A stretch of DNA of 64,000 bases from Bombardia bombarda (GCA_030512295.1 JAULSR010000010.1:1116001-1180000); one strand, 5' to 3'. Shown: positions 10,847 through 22,450, numbered from the stretch's first letter. Made by a program: numbers and translations. Notes: generated by a model not told the origin, from the letters alone.

Positions 10847-12220
10847 GTTGACAATGATGTGCCAGGGCACTGCAACAGATTGGTATAGCACTGACTCAAT
10901 AGTAACTCAATAAGAGTTCGAGGAAGGATGATGTCTTGGATGGTTGCAACGAACGAGGAGACATTGGAGGTCATATATGCACATGCTCTATGAGCATCAC
11001 ATTCTGGCATAGACCCATTTAATCAGGGCAAATGCTGCCTTGGATCGTTGCGAGAGCAGCCCAAACGCCTCATTGTCGAAGTCGCGAATGAGTGATGCTG
11101 AAGAGCGCCCCATCCACGAGCTTCAAGTCTTGGCGTTGAAAGGCTGGGAAGAGATAAGATAGGTAGGCCAAGGTCTGCCGACGGCCATCAGCTCTGCAAT
11201 CGAGCCAGGCCTCGACTTATCCGATAACAACCTGCTGCAGCTATCCGTAAGCATGGTCTCCCATTCTGGAATGGGGAAAGTTCCAGACCAGGAGCTGCAT
11301 TTGGCGGGGGTGGCTTGACAGGGTGTTGATTGGGCATGTCGATCCAATGAGGGTCGCGAGACAAAGGGTCTTGTGGGGGGAACAAAGCTCAGGGAGTGGT
11401 CGCGATTGATAGCAGATTGGGGTATTGATAGCTCGTGGGCCGGCGCCGTCGCCGTCGCCGGCGGTTGTCGCTTCTTCAGTTATGCTCCGTGTATTTTCTG
11501 CCTCGTCCCGATTCTCTGCGGGTTGAATCTCGAGAAAACATGCTGAACTGCATTAGGGTTATGGAATTGAGTGAAGGCCTGGCCGTGACCCACCTTCCTC
11601 TGTGGGAGGAAGAAGGAAATCGCATGTCCAAACGCTCCTTCCTTGGTTGTCTTTCAGTAATCGACCTAATAAGGTTTTCACCCCGACCTATGTGATTTCC
11701 GAATCTGCCTACAAGATTTTCTTTCTTCTTTCTTTTAAAAAAATGCCACCCATCCAGTTCATCAATCGCGATCTCGAGTCGAACATGCAACACATAGGAC
11801 GAGGGGTTCAGATAGGGATTCACTTTTATCTGCGCCCGCCGACGGGCCGCCGGCCACACCCTATGAACGCCACCACCCCGCAAGACCTCCACGTCTAATG
11901 ATGGGATGCAATTGGACAGAAACCCGACCAAAAGTAACCTGATAGCCGCCTCATCGGGTTCGCGATTTGATGATAAGAGCGTGCCCAGCGCGTCGAAATC
12001 CAGCGGCGTTGCTCAAGACTGCCACCATGTTTCGATGTCTGTCCGCATTCGTCTTCTATTGAGTGCTCCTGGTTGCCCATCCCCCGCCGTCGGGAATATT
12101 GATTGTCAGGACTATCGTAGCTGACCAAAGACGTGCGACCGTCTTCAGTGAACCCTGCACCATCTCACCACCTGAGTTCCACATTTCTCTCTTCGGCGCT
12201 GTTTCTCTTCCGACAACCCA
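10847..12220. promoter_or_regulatory. Divergent promoter with clustered GATA (AreA/NIT2-type) sites
   Basis: The 1.37 kb between the permease and the fused hydrolase has many HGATAR matches: overlapping AGATAA/AGATAG at 11152-11162, CGATAA 11222-11227, TGATAG 11407-11412 and 11426-11431, AGATAG 11810-11815, AGATAA on minus 11826-11831, TGATAG 11940-11945, TGATAA 11971-11976, CGATAG on minus 12112-12117. About four would be expected by chance. GATA activators of the AreA/NIT2 type are known to switch on secondary-nitrogen genes, so nitrogen control is a fair inference. No convincing gene was seen inside. Confidence 0.55.
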
Positions 12221-14463
12221 ATGGCGCCGTCGACCGCCATGCTGTCTCTTCCCAATGCTCGGCCCTATGAATTCCAATTCCCTCTGTCCACCACAGCTCT
12301 GATCATTATCGACATCCAGAGGGACTTTGTTGACCCCGGCGGCTTCGGCTCTGTCCAATGCGGCAACGACGAAATCTTCGGCAAGGCGCGTGCCATCGTA
12401 CCAACAGTCAAACGGGTTCTCGACATCTTTCGCTCCGTCAACGGCCATGTTATACATACGCGTGAGGGCCATCAGCCTGACCTCGCAGACCTGCCGTCCG
12501 CCAAGAAGCTCCGCCAGATCTCTGCCCCCCATGGGCACCACACCCTAGGCATTGGTGATCAAGGACCCATGGGCCGTCTTTTGGTTAGAGGCGAGTACGG
12601 CCACGACATCATTGACGAGCTCACTCCTTGGCCGGGCGAGACTGTCATTGACAAGCCTGGCAAGGGCAGCTTCTGGGGAACCGACATCCATCGCATCTTG
12701 CTCGCGCGTGGCGTAACCCACCTCCTTTTTGCTGGTGTCACCACTGAGTACGTCTGACGTCTGCTGCTTAACATCACCACGGCCAAAGTACTGACTTGTC
12801 AAAGATGCTGCGTCACTTCGACCCTGCGTGAGTGCAATGACCGCGGCTACCAGTGTTGTGTCCTTGATGACTGCACCCAAGGCTTTGATGCACAGCAGGT
12901 CGCGACATCGCTGGACACTGTTTGCGCCCAGGATGGACTGTTTGGCTTCGTTGGCACCAGTTCGGACTTCTTCACAGCTGTGAACAAGTCACTCACACAA
13001 TTAACTCCACCAGCCACTCCCCCGCTCCTCACAGACGACGGTCTGCCCCCATTGACGAGCTTCTATCACGCTACAGAAAGGGCATTATGTCCCCAGTCGA
13101 CGTTGTAAACTTTGTCTTTGACAAAGTCGAGCGGTACAAGCAATTTGATGCTGCCGTTTGGATTCACCTTCAAACAAGAGAGAAAGCTGTAGCAGCAGCG
13201 GAAGAGCTCATCAACAAGTATTCTGACAAGCCCCTGCCACCTCTGTTCGGAGTTCCCTTTTCCGTAAAAGACACAATCGACGTCGACGGCATCACCACAA
13301 CCGCCGCATGTCCCCAGTACGCCTACCTCGCCACCTTCAACGCACCGGCAGTCCAGCACGTCCTCGACGCAGGCGGCATCTTCATCGGGAAGGCCAATCT
13401 CGACCAGCTAGCTACCGGTCTCTCAGGCTGCCGATCCGTATACGGCATCCCACACAGTGTGTTCAGCACTCGCCACATATCCGGCGGCTCCTCGTCTGGG
13501 TCCTCCGTCTCCGTCGGCGCAAAGCTCGTCTCATTTGGCCTCGCCACCGACACGGCCGGGAGCGGACGCGTCCCGGCAGCCTTCAACGGCATTGTTGGCT
13601 TCAAGCCAACCAAAGGCACAGTGTCAGCCAAGGGCCTGGTCCCGGCATGTCGTACTCTCGACACCATCACCGTCGTCGCCCCTTCAGTACCAGACGCGCG
13701 AAAGGTCTGGCGGATCATTGCCCAGCATGACCCAGACGACCCCTTCTCCAAACTTCCACACACACTCCCCACATGGAAGGTCGACTTCCGCGGCCCGCGC
13801 CTGGGTGGTTTCACTTTTGCCGTTCCACCGCCGGCCTCCCTCTCGGTCTGCACACCCGAATACCGCGAGCTGTTCACCCAAGCCGTCAAGACCCTCCGGG
13901 CTAGCGGCGGCCGCCTGGTTGAGGTCGACTACTCTGTGTTTGAAGTAGCTGGAGATTTACTCTACGAGGGCGCCCTGCTGCACGAGCGCATGACGTGCCT
14001 CGGGCTAGATTTCCTCAAGACGCAGCTGGAGGAGCTGCACCCTGTCATCAAGGCGCTTTTCGGCGGGGCGCTGGCGAATCCCCCGTCCGCGTATGACGTG
14101 TTTCGGGACCAGGCGCTGCAAATCCAGCTCACACGCAAGGCGCAGCAGACGTTTGATACGCTGCGCGGTGGGGTGGATGTCTTGGTTGTGCCGACGACGA
14201 CGCAGCATCCGACGATTGAGCAGATGGTGGCGGACCCGCTGGCGCTGAACTCGAAGCTGGGGACGTTTACTCACTATGCCAATGTGGTTGATATGTGTGG
14301 GGTTAATGTACCTGCGGGGGTGTATGTGGATGGGAGTGGGACGACGTTGCCGTTTGGGATCACGGTGTTGGGGGGAAGTGGGTATGATGCAAAGGTGCTT
14401 GACATTGCTGCTGTGGCGGAGGAGGCTTTTAGAGAAGGGGGCGTGAAAGGCCAAGATAACTGA
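12221..14463 (+). CDS. Fused isochorismatase-like (biuret) hydrolase and allophanate hydrolase
   Basis: A predicted bifunctional 712-aa cytosolic enzyme. Exons read as 12221-12747, 12805-12987 and 13035-14463; phases close exactly. Residues 1-236 form an isochorismatase-like cysteine hydrolase: D31 (LIIIDIQRDF), K145 (IDKPGKGSFWGTD) and C178 across the first splice (GVTTE + CCVTSTLRECNDRGYQC), a pattern that resembles biuret hydrolase. Residues 238-712 form an amidase-signature domain with K315 (VPFSVKD), cis-Ser near 390 (SGGSSSGSS) and nucleophile S413 (TDTAGSGRVPAAFNGIVGFK). The run from GSGRVPAA to GLVPACRTLDTI is characteristic of allophanate hydrolase. Together they would turn biuret into allophanate plus ammonia and then into ammonia and CO2. 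The second intron's donor (GTCACT) is weak; if it is not an intron, the two domains are separate or frameshifted. The neighbour is a divergent NCS1 permease. Confidence 0.82.
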
Positions 14464-14840
14464 CATTTGAGTGTCTATGGACGAGTTATTCTGATTTTCG
14501 AGTGTAGGTTAATCTGATGTTATCTTGCATAGGTCACTGTTTATATCTGAGCCAACAACGAATTTTTCTACGAAATAAGAAACTATCAGAGCACCAAAGC
14601 AGCTTCCAATCAAGATGCAAAAAGGAGAATACTACGAAATGCCGTCGTGGCTAGGTCTTCTGTCTCACTCCACCAGGTCGCTCATTTCGTCCGATATCTT
14701 GACACTTCCCCCTTTCCTAGCCATCCTCCCCTAGCAATCATGCCTCCCACTTTCACCTCAAAGCCAGCGACAAAAGGAATTGGTTCATGCGGCAACCGGG
14801 ACCTGGAATTGTGACAATGCACGTCAGCGACAGCTCTATT
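14464..14840. other. Convergent 3' intergenic region
   Basis: This stretch lies between the stops of the fused hydrolase (plus) and the repeat-bearing protease (minus). No gene, repeat or RNA was recognised. Confidence 0.6.
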
Positions 14841-17810
14841 TCAACTCTTCTCGTCGCTTTCTCCGCTGCCAACTGAGGCGGGAGGGCAGTCATGAACAGC
14901 CACCACTTCGACTTCGGCAGGATCGAGTAATTGGTCCTCCCCATCTTCAATCCAATCAACTCCATCTCGATTGTCTTCGCTAGCCCCATCGTCCAGGTCT
15001 GGAGAAGGAGGCGAATCCCGACCTGCTGGTGGTGGCTCAGACGACTCGTCATCTTCCTCCTTTCTGCTGCTGTCGCCAACGCCGCCCGTCCCTTGAGATG
15101 GTGGCTCAACAGAAGTAGTTGGGTTCTGGCCCCTGTTTTCTGATCGCTCTACTCTGGCTGCACTGGCGCCAAGCGACATCATGGACATCATGACTGGCCG
15201 CCGGGGGGCGACAGAGGCAACAGAAGCAGCAGAAACAAGGGGAAGCGACCGGGACTCGACCAGGGCCGGCTGATCAGATTGCAGGTGCTCAACTTCTGCC
15301 TCTGGGCTGTCATCACTCGAACGAATTGAAAGGTTGCTCACCTGGGCAATGCTACCGTTAAGCTTGACTCCCTTATTGAGGCCGTTGGTGCCATTGACGC
15401 CATTCTTCAGGCTCAGTCCATTCATCCCATTGACCACGCCATTCAAGCTGCTGATTCCATTCAGCGCAATCTTGGCCTTGGGAGTAACAGGCGGCACCGA
15501 CACGCTGCCCGACTCCTTTCCGTCGAGAGCACCAGCCACGCCGCGCAGGAGAAGTGGCACCGCAGTCCTGATAACCGCCGGGGCGGTCTTGAGCACGGCG
15601 GGACCAATGACCTGGATCGTCTTGATCATGGAGTCAAAGAAGCCCTCGGATTGCACGGCGCCGGTGGCGTCGCCGAGAATGACGCTCTCCTTGAGCGCCG
15701 CCGTGTTGGTCTCCTCCAGCACAGCCTGCAGCGCGCACTCGGCCATGACGGCGCGCGTGGCGAGCAGCGAGGCCGCTTTCTCATCTGTGACGATGGCCAC
15801 CTTGTCGCTGACCGTGTCCTCGTTCTCGAGCAGCGCTTCGGTCCCCGCGTCCTTGCTCTGAACTAGGACGTCATCCAGCTTCTTCAGCCCGGCGCTCAGC
15901 CCGGCGCGCGCGCCAGCGATCAGCACGGGCTTGGCTACCTTGAAAGCCTTGGTGAAAAGGTCGGGAAGACCGCTAAAGAAGCCCTCCGTGTCTGACTCAA
16001 AGCTGGATTCTTTCTCCTGACCACTTGCCGTGGTGTTGTCGCTCTGCAGGACAGTGACTGCGCTCTCGCTGACGGCTTTGAGGAAGCGATCGCTGTGCTC
16101 GTCGCCAGTGCCCAGGTCGGCCTCACTGCCGTCCAGCCGTATAGTCTTGGTGGCGGTGGAAAACACCTTGGGGCCTGACTTGGCAGTCGGCAGGCTGTCG
16201 TTCACAGCCATGCGCAGACCGGCCTGCGACAGGAGCGGCACGAGCTTGGGGCCGATGTTGTTGGCATGGGCCGTGGTGAAACCCGACTCTGCATACTTCT
16301 TCTGCATGCGGTCGATAATTCCCTTGCTCGTGCGACTTTGCTCCATGCGTAGGACCGTCTGCAGTGCGGCCTCTGCGATGACAGCCCGCTCGGCCACACC
16401 GCTCTCGAGCGCGACCTTGGGCGCGATGGGTGAGGCAAAGTCAAAGTCAGCCTCGGAGACTGCCTTGTTAAGTGCGCCTAGAGCGACACCGCCGATGGCG
16501 GAGACGGGGCCACCGAAGGGACCCAGAAGAGGCGATGCGAGGGAAAGCGCACCCTGGGCAACTGGGAGCACGACACGACCGATGCCCTTGAGGATGTCAA
16601 AGAAATCCTCGCTGTCCTCCAAGCCGGATTCGGTGCCGGTTTCGATGCCAGACTCGGTGCCCGTTTCGGTGAATGGCTTGTTGGTGATATCCTTGACATC
16701 GGCTCTGGGCGTGTTGAGGGCGTTCAGGAAGACGGAGTAGTTGACGCCGTACTGGCCGCCAATGACACTCGCCGAGTTGGTGCTGTTTCCACCATAGCAG
16801 TGTGTGCCGATGACGACCTGGTTTCCGCCCTCGGGGAGGCTGTCGCCACTTCGGAGGATGACCGGGGCGCCGGACTGGCCTGTGATTTTACGAGTCAGCC
16901 GTCAGCTTGTTTGGCCACATTCGTCTCGACACACAGCAAGACACAGCACATACCCTTGAATGTCGAAATCTTGTACTGCAACATGTGGAGGTTGCTCGTG
17001 TCCAAGTTGAAGTCGATTGACTCGAAGGACTCGTACATCTCGGCACCCTTTTCCTTGATCAGGTACTTGTCGCCTGGGTAGCCAACAATGCCGAGCTGCG
17101 CACCCGTCTCTTGGATGGGAGTGTCCTGGATGTTGAAGTTGTTGAGTCCCTTGACTGCGGTGAAGGGTCTGTCGATCTTGACAAACGCAACATCGCCCCG
17201 TCGGTCGCCGGTGGTGAGCCATCCAGCTGTCGTGGCCGTTTTGATGGCTTTACGCGACTGGACAGTACTGTCATCTTTTTCGTTGATCGAGGCACGGCCG
17301 CGATAACCGATGAAGCACTTCATCAGCTTGACACGTCCAAGTCCTCCACCTTTGCCTGTGTTATCGTTGGAGCGGTCAAAGACGCAGTGACCGGCTGTGA
17401 TGAAGGTGTCTGGCGAGATGAGGTAGCCGGTGCCCATGCTGGAGGATTGTCAGTCGCGCTGTGTGTACATGTTGGGGATTCATGCTTCCACTCACGCCCA
17501 GCGAAGGTCCGAGCCATCCTCTTTCTGGCCCTCATATCGCATGAGGATTTTGACAATAGCTATTTGTTCCCGGATGTCAGCTAAGCCGGTCGTAGCTTAT
17601 ATCCTGTACAGTTGAATAGGGGTACTTACAGCGGTATTTCCCGCCATCCTCGTAGTCAGTCGGCCAGACCGGCGTACGGTTGTCTCGGTCAAAGACAGCC
17701 TCGGATACGTCACCTATTGCGAAGGTTGACTCCTCAGGTGACAGGTTGCCGGGAGTGCTCAGAGACCAGGTGGCTCCGACATTCGTCTTGCCAACAGGAG
17801 GGGCTGTCAT
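14841..17810 (-). CDS. Trypsin-fold (V8/S1B-like) serine protease with C-terminal helical tandem repeats
   Basis: A 922-aa protein from exons 17810-17630, 17559-17496, 17438-16954 and 16879-14841; phases close. Start at ATG 17810 (MTAPPVGKTNVG). The protease domain covers about residues 60-270, with catalytic H99 (FITAGHC), D164 (RRGDVAFVKID) and S246 (GQSGAP, formed across the last splice); this fits glutamyl-endopeptidase-like trypsins. No signal peptide is visible, so it is probably intracellular. From residue 330 comes a region with period about 100-113: hydrophobic helix-like segments at about 331, 441, 541 and 654 (DFFDILKGIG, EGFFSGLPDLF, EGFFDSMIKTI), alternating with AERAVIAEAALQTVL-like segments at about 406, 506 and 617. 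The tail is NG-rich, then Pro/acidic. I do not recognise the repeat family; a role as protease substrate, membrane-active or scaffold part is open. Confidence 0.85.
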
Positions 17811-19477
17811 TGTGACTTGAGAGAAAGAGTTTTGACTGAGTGTCTTGAGATAAATCAAGGTGCGAAGTTGTAGTGTTGCTGAGAAAGTGGATGTCTGTGA
17901 ATGTATGGTGATAGTTGCTTGTCTCACGATTTCTCAGACGCCCCAGGAGAGCTCTTATATATATTCCATATATTGGCTCCGCGTCGACATCGTCTCCTCG
18001 AGCAAGTCGCATTACTTTCTTCTTTGGGCATCGTCTCCCTTGCCTTTCTCGGGATGGCCGCTATGCAACGTCATTGATTCCCTAGATTCTCGAGTTAAAA
18101 TCCCGGATAGTTTGCGCCGTGGCTGAGGAACTTTGAAGCCTGGTGAGACGACGACGACGACCATTTCACGATGGTCTCTCGTAGCTCAGCGTTTTCATTG
18201 GACCTTACGGCGTGTCCGTTGGACTGGTAGTTGGTGGCTTGCGGCTACATTGGGAGTTCCTAATCGGGAAGCCATGCTCCCCCAGAGAATCAACGACCAA
18301 GGAGAGAAGTTCCAAAGTTCCCCAGCCACTTGCTCGCAGGGCCACGAACAAGAAAGCTCCCGCACGTAGTCTGGCAGATTTGGAGTCAAATCACAGCCAA
18401 CGTGCTATCAAAACCGGGCCTAACCTGGTTGCACTGCAATCGGAGGCCACTCATGGTGGCTGGCTGAGAGCTACCTTGGCATGTTGCATCTCGCCGCCAG
18501 ACGACCGGCAGATATGCATAAGAGGGGCCATGTGCAAAGCGATCTAACCTTTCCCGTCCCCTCAGCTCCGCATCTCACCTGCAGCGGGAAGCTTTTTTGA
18601 GCCCTATGAACCGGTCAGCCCCTCCTCCCATTTGTGCACTGTTGTTACTTGGACTACCCCTGCATCAGTTAATGGCGCTACAAGTAATAGCGTTGGCGCC
18701 AGGGGAACGCCCCGTCACACTGCATGGGAGGTTCCCAATGATATGTCACAACTGATACCATCCCCTTTTGGACGTCTATATCCTCAGCCCTGAAGGTGGG
18801 TCGACATCTGATGACCCGCATGACCATGGGAGATATGTCGCCTATGGGAATTTGATATCGATTGGTAGCAATAGCTCAGGAGTCGTCAATGGGCTGCAAG
18901 CAATGGACAAATGGAGGAAGGAGGCCGTCGACAGAACTCAAATTCGACAACAAAACTGATCAAGACATCGTAGCCAAAGACCAGCACCAATGTTGCACGC
19001 CAGCTTTCAGCACAGGGCTTAGTGTCTAATGAGATACGTCGATCACTTGGACATAGCTGCCAAGCGAAGCAACTACTGGAATGCTAATCTCGACTGGTAA
19101 CAATCCGCCTGTTCCCCCTCCATTGGCCAAGAGAACTGACATGGATCTAGGTCTGTTCCGTGACCGAGAGAACAAGCCTCACAAATAGTAAATGGACGAC
19201 AGCTTCAGTAGTTGTTTCCAAGAATACTTTTGCTCGTATTTCCTCCTCTCATCGTGCTCAGACGATCACATTACAGCAGCCCAACCTGCATCTAGTGCAA
19301 CAACTATTCTAGGGTATAACCATCGCGCGTAGCAATCATGCAGTCTAAGAACGACGCGTCTAATCATTAATCGTATGTCTTGAACCAACCCCATGTCCGC
19401 CATTAGCAGCCATCACCAACTCAAAACGGTGAAAACAGCACCTCACAACAGGCGCTCACAGCCATGGCATGGTCCCT
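17811..19477. other. Long intergenic region, no gene seen
   Basis: About 1.67 kb upstream of the protease gene and downstream of the CDF transporter gene. Short ORFs here lack good start context, splice signals or recognisable sequence, and I see no tRNA or repeat. Confidence 0.5.
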
Positions 19478-20953
19478 CTAGCTAGTGGCAGAATGTCCAG
19501 TCGGTCCCATGGTCGTGTAGTCAACCGTCACAAACGCCCTGTCCACCTCCTGCAGCCCCTCGTAGCAATATTGCAACGTCTCGGCCGTGTCATGCGCCAC
19601 GGGCAGCGACGTGCCCTCGTCGAGCAGCACGTCCAGCTCGACCCAAACACCATCGCCAGCATGGTATGCCGTCAGCGACTTGAACCCCTCCACGACAGGC
19701 GAGAAGCGGAAGGCCAGATACATGAGCTTCTTCTGCAGCGTGTCCTTAACGTTGCTCCCAGTCAGACGGCTGACGTTCTCGATGCACGTCTCGGCCCAAT
19801 CAACAATGACATAGATGGCGAGCAGCGCAGCGCCCAGTGGATCCAGCCACCAGGTTTTGTACGTGACGCCGACCAAGGGAAACAGCAGCGACACGACGTT
19901 GAAGTAGACGTCAGTCTTGCAGTCCTGCACCAGGGCCTGCACCTGCGTCGTCTTGATCGACCGGCACCACAGCCCAATGATCCCCTTCACGATGCCATTC
20001 GCCGCCATGGCTGCGATGGCCACCGGCGGTAGCGCCGCCACCTCCCTGTCCCCCTCGGGCAGCAGCTTCTCGACTGACTCCTGCAGGATCTGCATGAATG
20101 ACACCACCATCACCACGCTGAATACGAGGATGCCAATGGGCTCCAGCCGTCGGCGGCCCACGGGGTATTTCAGCTGCAACGCGCGCAAGCGCCACGCGAC
20201 GACCCGGTTTGTGCCATAGATGATGAGCGTGCAGAACAAATCCAGAGCGGAGTCAGCCGTGCTCGCCATCAGCGACAGCGACGGGCTGAACTTGAGACTG
20301 ATCAGCTTGATAATCAGCATGATGATGTTTGCGATAACATTGACGTTGATGGCCAAACGGGCGCGGCGCTCGTCCCGCGCGCGCTTCTTGATGTGCTCGG
20401 CCGGCAAGAAGGCGTCCACGACGCCGCGCGAGTCCGTCAGCGGGGCGTGGCGCTCTGGGATGCCATCGCGGTCGGCGTCGGGGTTCATGCTGTCGATGAC
20501 GTCATCGGCAACGGCGTAGACAAGCGCGTCCACCTCCTCCCAGGCGTCGATTGTCTCGTTCTGCGCTTCGTAAAAGGCGCGGACCTTCTTGCTGGAGATG
20601 GCCTTGAGCTCCTTGTCGGAGCGGCGGTAGTCCTCCCAGCGGGAATTAAAATTCTCGAGGCCGTCGAGGAGCTTGCGCTTGAGTTCGTTGCGGCGGCGCT
20701 CGGCGACGGCGAGGGCTTCTGTGTCCTTGAAGGCGTTGCCCATGTGGCGGGTGGTCCGGGTGCGGGCTATGGCGTTGTAATTGTGTGCATGGTGGTGGCT
20801 GCTGTGGTTGTCAGACGGGAGGAGGGCGGATTCTTCGTCGTCGGGGGGGTTGTTGTTGGCCTGGCGACGTCGCTGCAGATGAGCCCAGCTTTTGTCGTCG
20901 CCGCCTGACACGTAGGGTGTTAGGGAGGCGGCACGCGGACGCCGGCCGACCAT
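19478..20953 (-). CDS. Cation diffusion facilitator, Mn-type
   Basis: Intronless 491-aa metal/proton antiporter of the CDF family. An N-terminal cytosolic region of about 190 residues carries a His stretch (SSHHHAHNY) and a charged helix (AVAERRRNELKRKLL). Membrane segments follow from about residue 205. The metal site shows the DxxxD pattern in both key helices (ADSALD and QDCKTD), which is typical of manganese-type CDF/MTP8-11 proteins, where zinc CDFs use HxxxD. The cytosolic C-terminal domain has VWVELDVLLDEGTSLPVAHDTAE, the usual ferredoxin-like dimer fold. Likely role: moving Mn2+ (or Fe/Zn) out of the cytosol into an organelle or out of the cell; the location cannot be told from sequence. 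Confidence 0.9.
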   Translation of the reverse strand: MVGRRPRAASLTPYVSGGDDKSWAHLQRRRQANNNPPDDEESALLPSDNHSSHHHAHNYNAIARTRTTRHMGNAFKDTEALAVAERRRNELKRKLLDGLENFNSRWEDYRRSDKELKAISSKKVRAFYEAQNETIDAWEEVDALVYAVADDVIDSMNPDADRDGIPERHAPLTDSRGVVDAFLPAEHIKKRARDERRARLAINVNVIANIIMLIIKLISLKFSPSLSLMASTADSALDLFCTLIIYGTNRVVAWRLRALQLKYPVGRRRLEPIGILVFSVVMVVSFMQILQESVEKLLPEGDREVAALPPVAIAAMAANGIVKGIIGLWCRSIKTTQVQALVQDCKTDVYFNVVSLLFPLVGVTYKTWWLDPLGAALLAIYVIVDWAETCIENVSRLTGSNVKDTLQKKLMYLAFRFSPVVEGFKSLTAYHAGDGVWVELDVLLDEGTSLPVAHDTAETLQYCYEGLQEVDRAFVTVDYTTMGPTGHSATS

Positions 20954-21710
20954 GTTGTTTAGGTAAGTGTTTTTGTTTTATTTTGACAAGGTTGGGTGGC
21001 TAGGTCGGGGATGAATGAGAGAGAAGAGTGGAACAGGCCAGCCCTACGGGGTCTTGGCTGGCGTTAGCGGGAGTTGGCCAGCTGTTTCCCCAGATCGTCG
21101 TTTCCCGCTTCAGGGGTCTAAGGAGCGGGAAGGGAGCACCCTGCATCGTGACATACACGTAATTTCCCGTATTACGACCCAAATGCTTTTCGTCGCGGGG
21201 AGGGACTGCTCAAGGACCAGAAAAAAAGAAACCGAAAGGGCAAGTGCTCGAGTCTGATTTACATTTGGGTTTAGGATACACCGTATTTCGTACTCAATCC
21301 ACACGAGCCCAATGTACATGCTCGGCCAGGAGCACTGCGTCGCTGTTTTCCATGAGTCACGCTAATGGCGTTAAGACTCAATACCATTCAACAGTCAATG
21401 CACGAAGACCTTTCCTTTGTTGATTATTTCAACAACAATGCAGCAAGCCTTTACAGGTGACAAGACTATTGCTGAACCAACAGCCAATAAAGCCCACTTT
21501 ACAAAGATCAACAACAAAGCGATTACACTAGGAATTTTGTCTTTGATGATCGTGGGCATAAAAACTGAGCAAACGCATCACTCTAGACGGTAAATGAGAC
21601 CGTGCAACATTGGAACGAATCAACCAACCCTCACTCAACAGCTTCCCTTTCTCACGCCTTCTCACAAGCACATATACCCTGGTAGGTGAGTACGATCGCC
21701 AACCTCCACC
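20954..21710. other. Divergent intergenic region
   Basis: This is the 5' side of both the CDF gene and the small membrane-protein gene. It contains no ORF worth calling, and no structured RNA or repeat was recognised. Confidence 0.5.
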
Positions 21711-22148
21711 ATGGCACCCACAACAACCAACTCTTCGCACTTCTCTTTTAACCCGGCTGATTTAGCAGTCTACTGCAAACCCAACGGCGACCACGGCAAG
21801 TGCGCCGGTGGCATTATCGTGCTCGTCCTCGTGGTTATCATTGGAATTTTGGGGCTAGGATTTGTGTTTCTAAACTCCTGCGCACCGCTGGGCGCTCGAT
21901 GGGCCGCTGCACTGGTAGGTCGCTGGGATTCACGTAAGGGGCAGACAACTGACAATGGCGCAGATCTGGAAATTCAGTCCCAAGTGCGATCTGATGTGAG
22001 TCTGCCGTCGATTGTGGTGACTGAGCCGGCTTGGGAAACAATTAGTTTGAAGGATGAGGAGACGGCGTCGCACTCCCTCAGACTGGGTGGGTTTAAGAGG
22101 GGCGAGGTGAGACTTCCGCTTATGGGTAGGTCTATCTCGATACCTTAG
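21711..22148 (+). CDS. Small single-pass membrane protein, unknown function
   Basis: A 145-aa intronless ORF with a good start context (CACCATGGC). Residues 1-32 are polar with two cysteines (YCKPNGDHGKC), one strong transmembrane helix follows (about 33-54, GGIIVLVLVVIIGILGLGFVF), and about 85 polar residues make up the tail with acidic and Ser-rich parts. No signal peptide precedes the helix, so it is probably a signal-anchor protein. I do not recognise a family. The polar tail and clean start support a real gene, but no homology was visible. Confidence 0.55.
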   Translation: MAPTTTNSSHFSFNPADLAVYCKPNGDHGKCAGGIIVLVLVVIIGILGLGFVFLNSCAPLGARWAAALVGRWDSRKGQTTDNGADLEIQSQVRSDVSLPSIVVTEPAWETISLKDEETASHSLRLGGFKRGEVRLPLMGRSISIP

Positions 22149-22450
22149 GTAAGCTTGAAAATGCTAGTTGTAAAGTGAGGTGGTAAGTTGAGGTTGTGAA
22201 ATGCTTTCAAACAAATACATTTGTTAACAAAATACAATCAATACGGCCACGTGATAAATCATAAAAAAATCTACCAAATGCACTTGCAGTGTGATGCTGG
22301 CTTAGTATTAATGAAAACTTGCACGTCATGACACTTTGCATGACAACAAATGTTCAATGTCGATGATGTGAACTTGAAACTGAAAGGGGCAAGAGGGGGT
22401 TGGGCAACTGCTCTCATAGGTTAGTGGGCACGGCCCAGAATTTATAAAAT

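Noticed and set aside
15334..16740. Plus-strand ORFs of 175 and 236 aa
   Set aside because: Antisense shadows of the protease gene's repeat exon; no domain.
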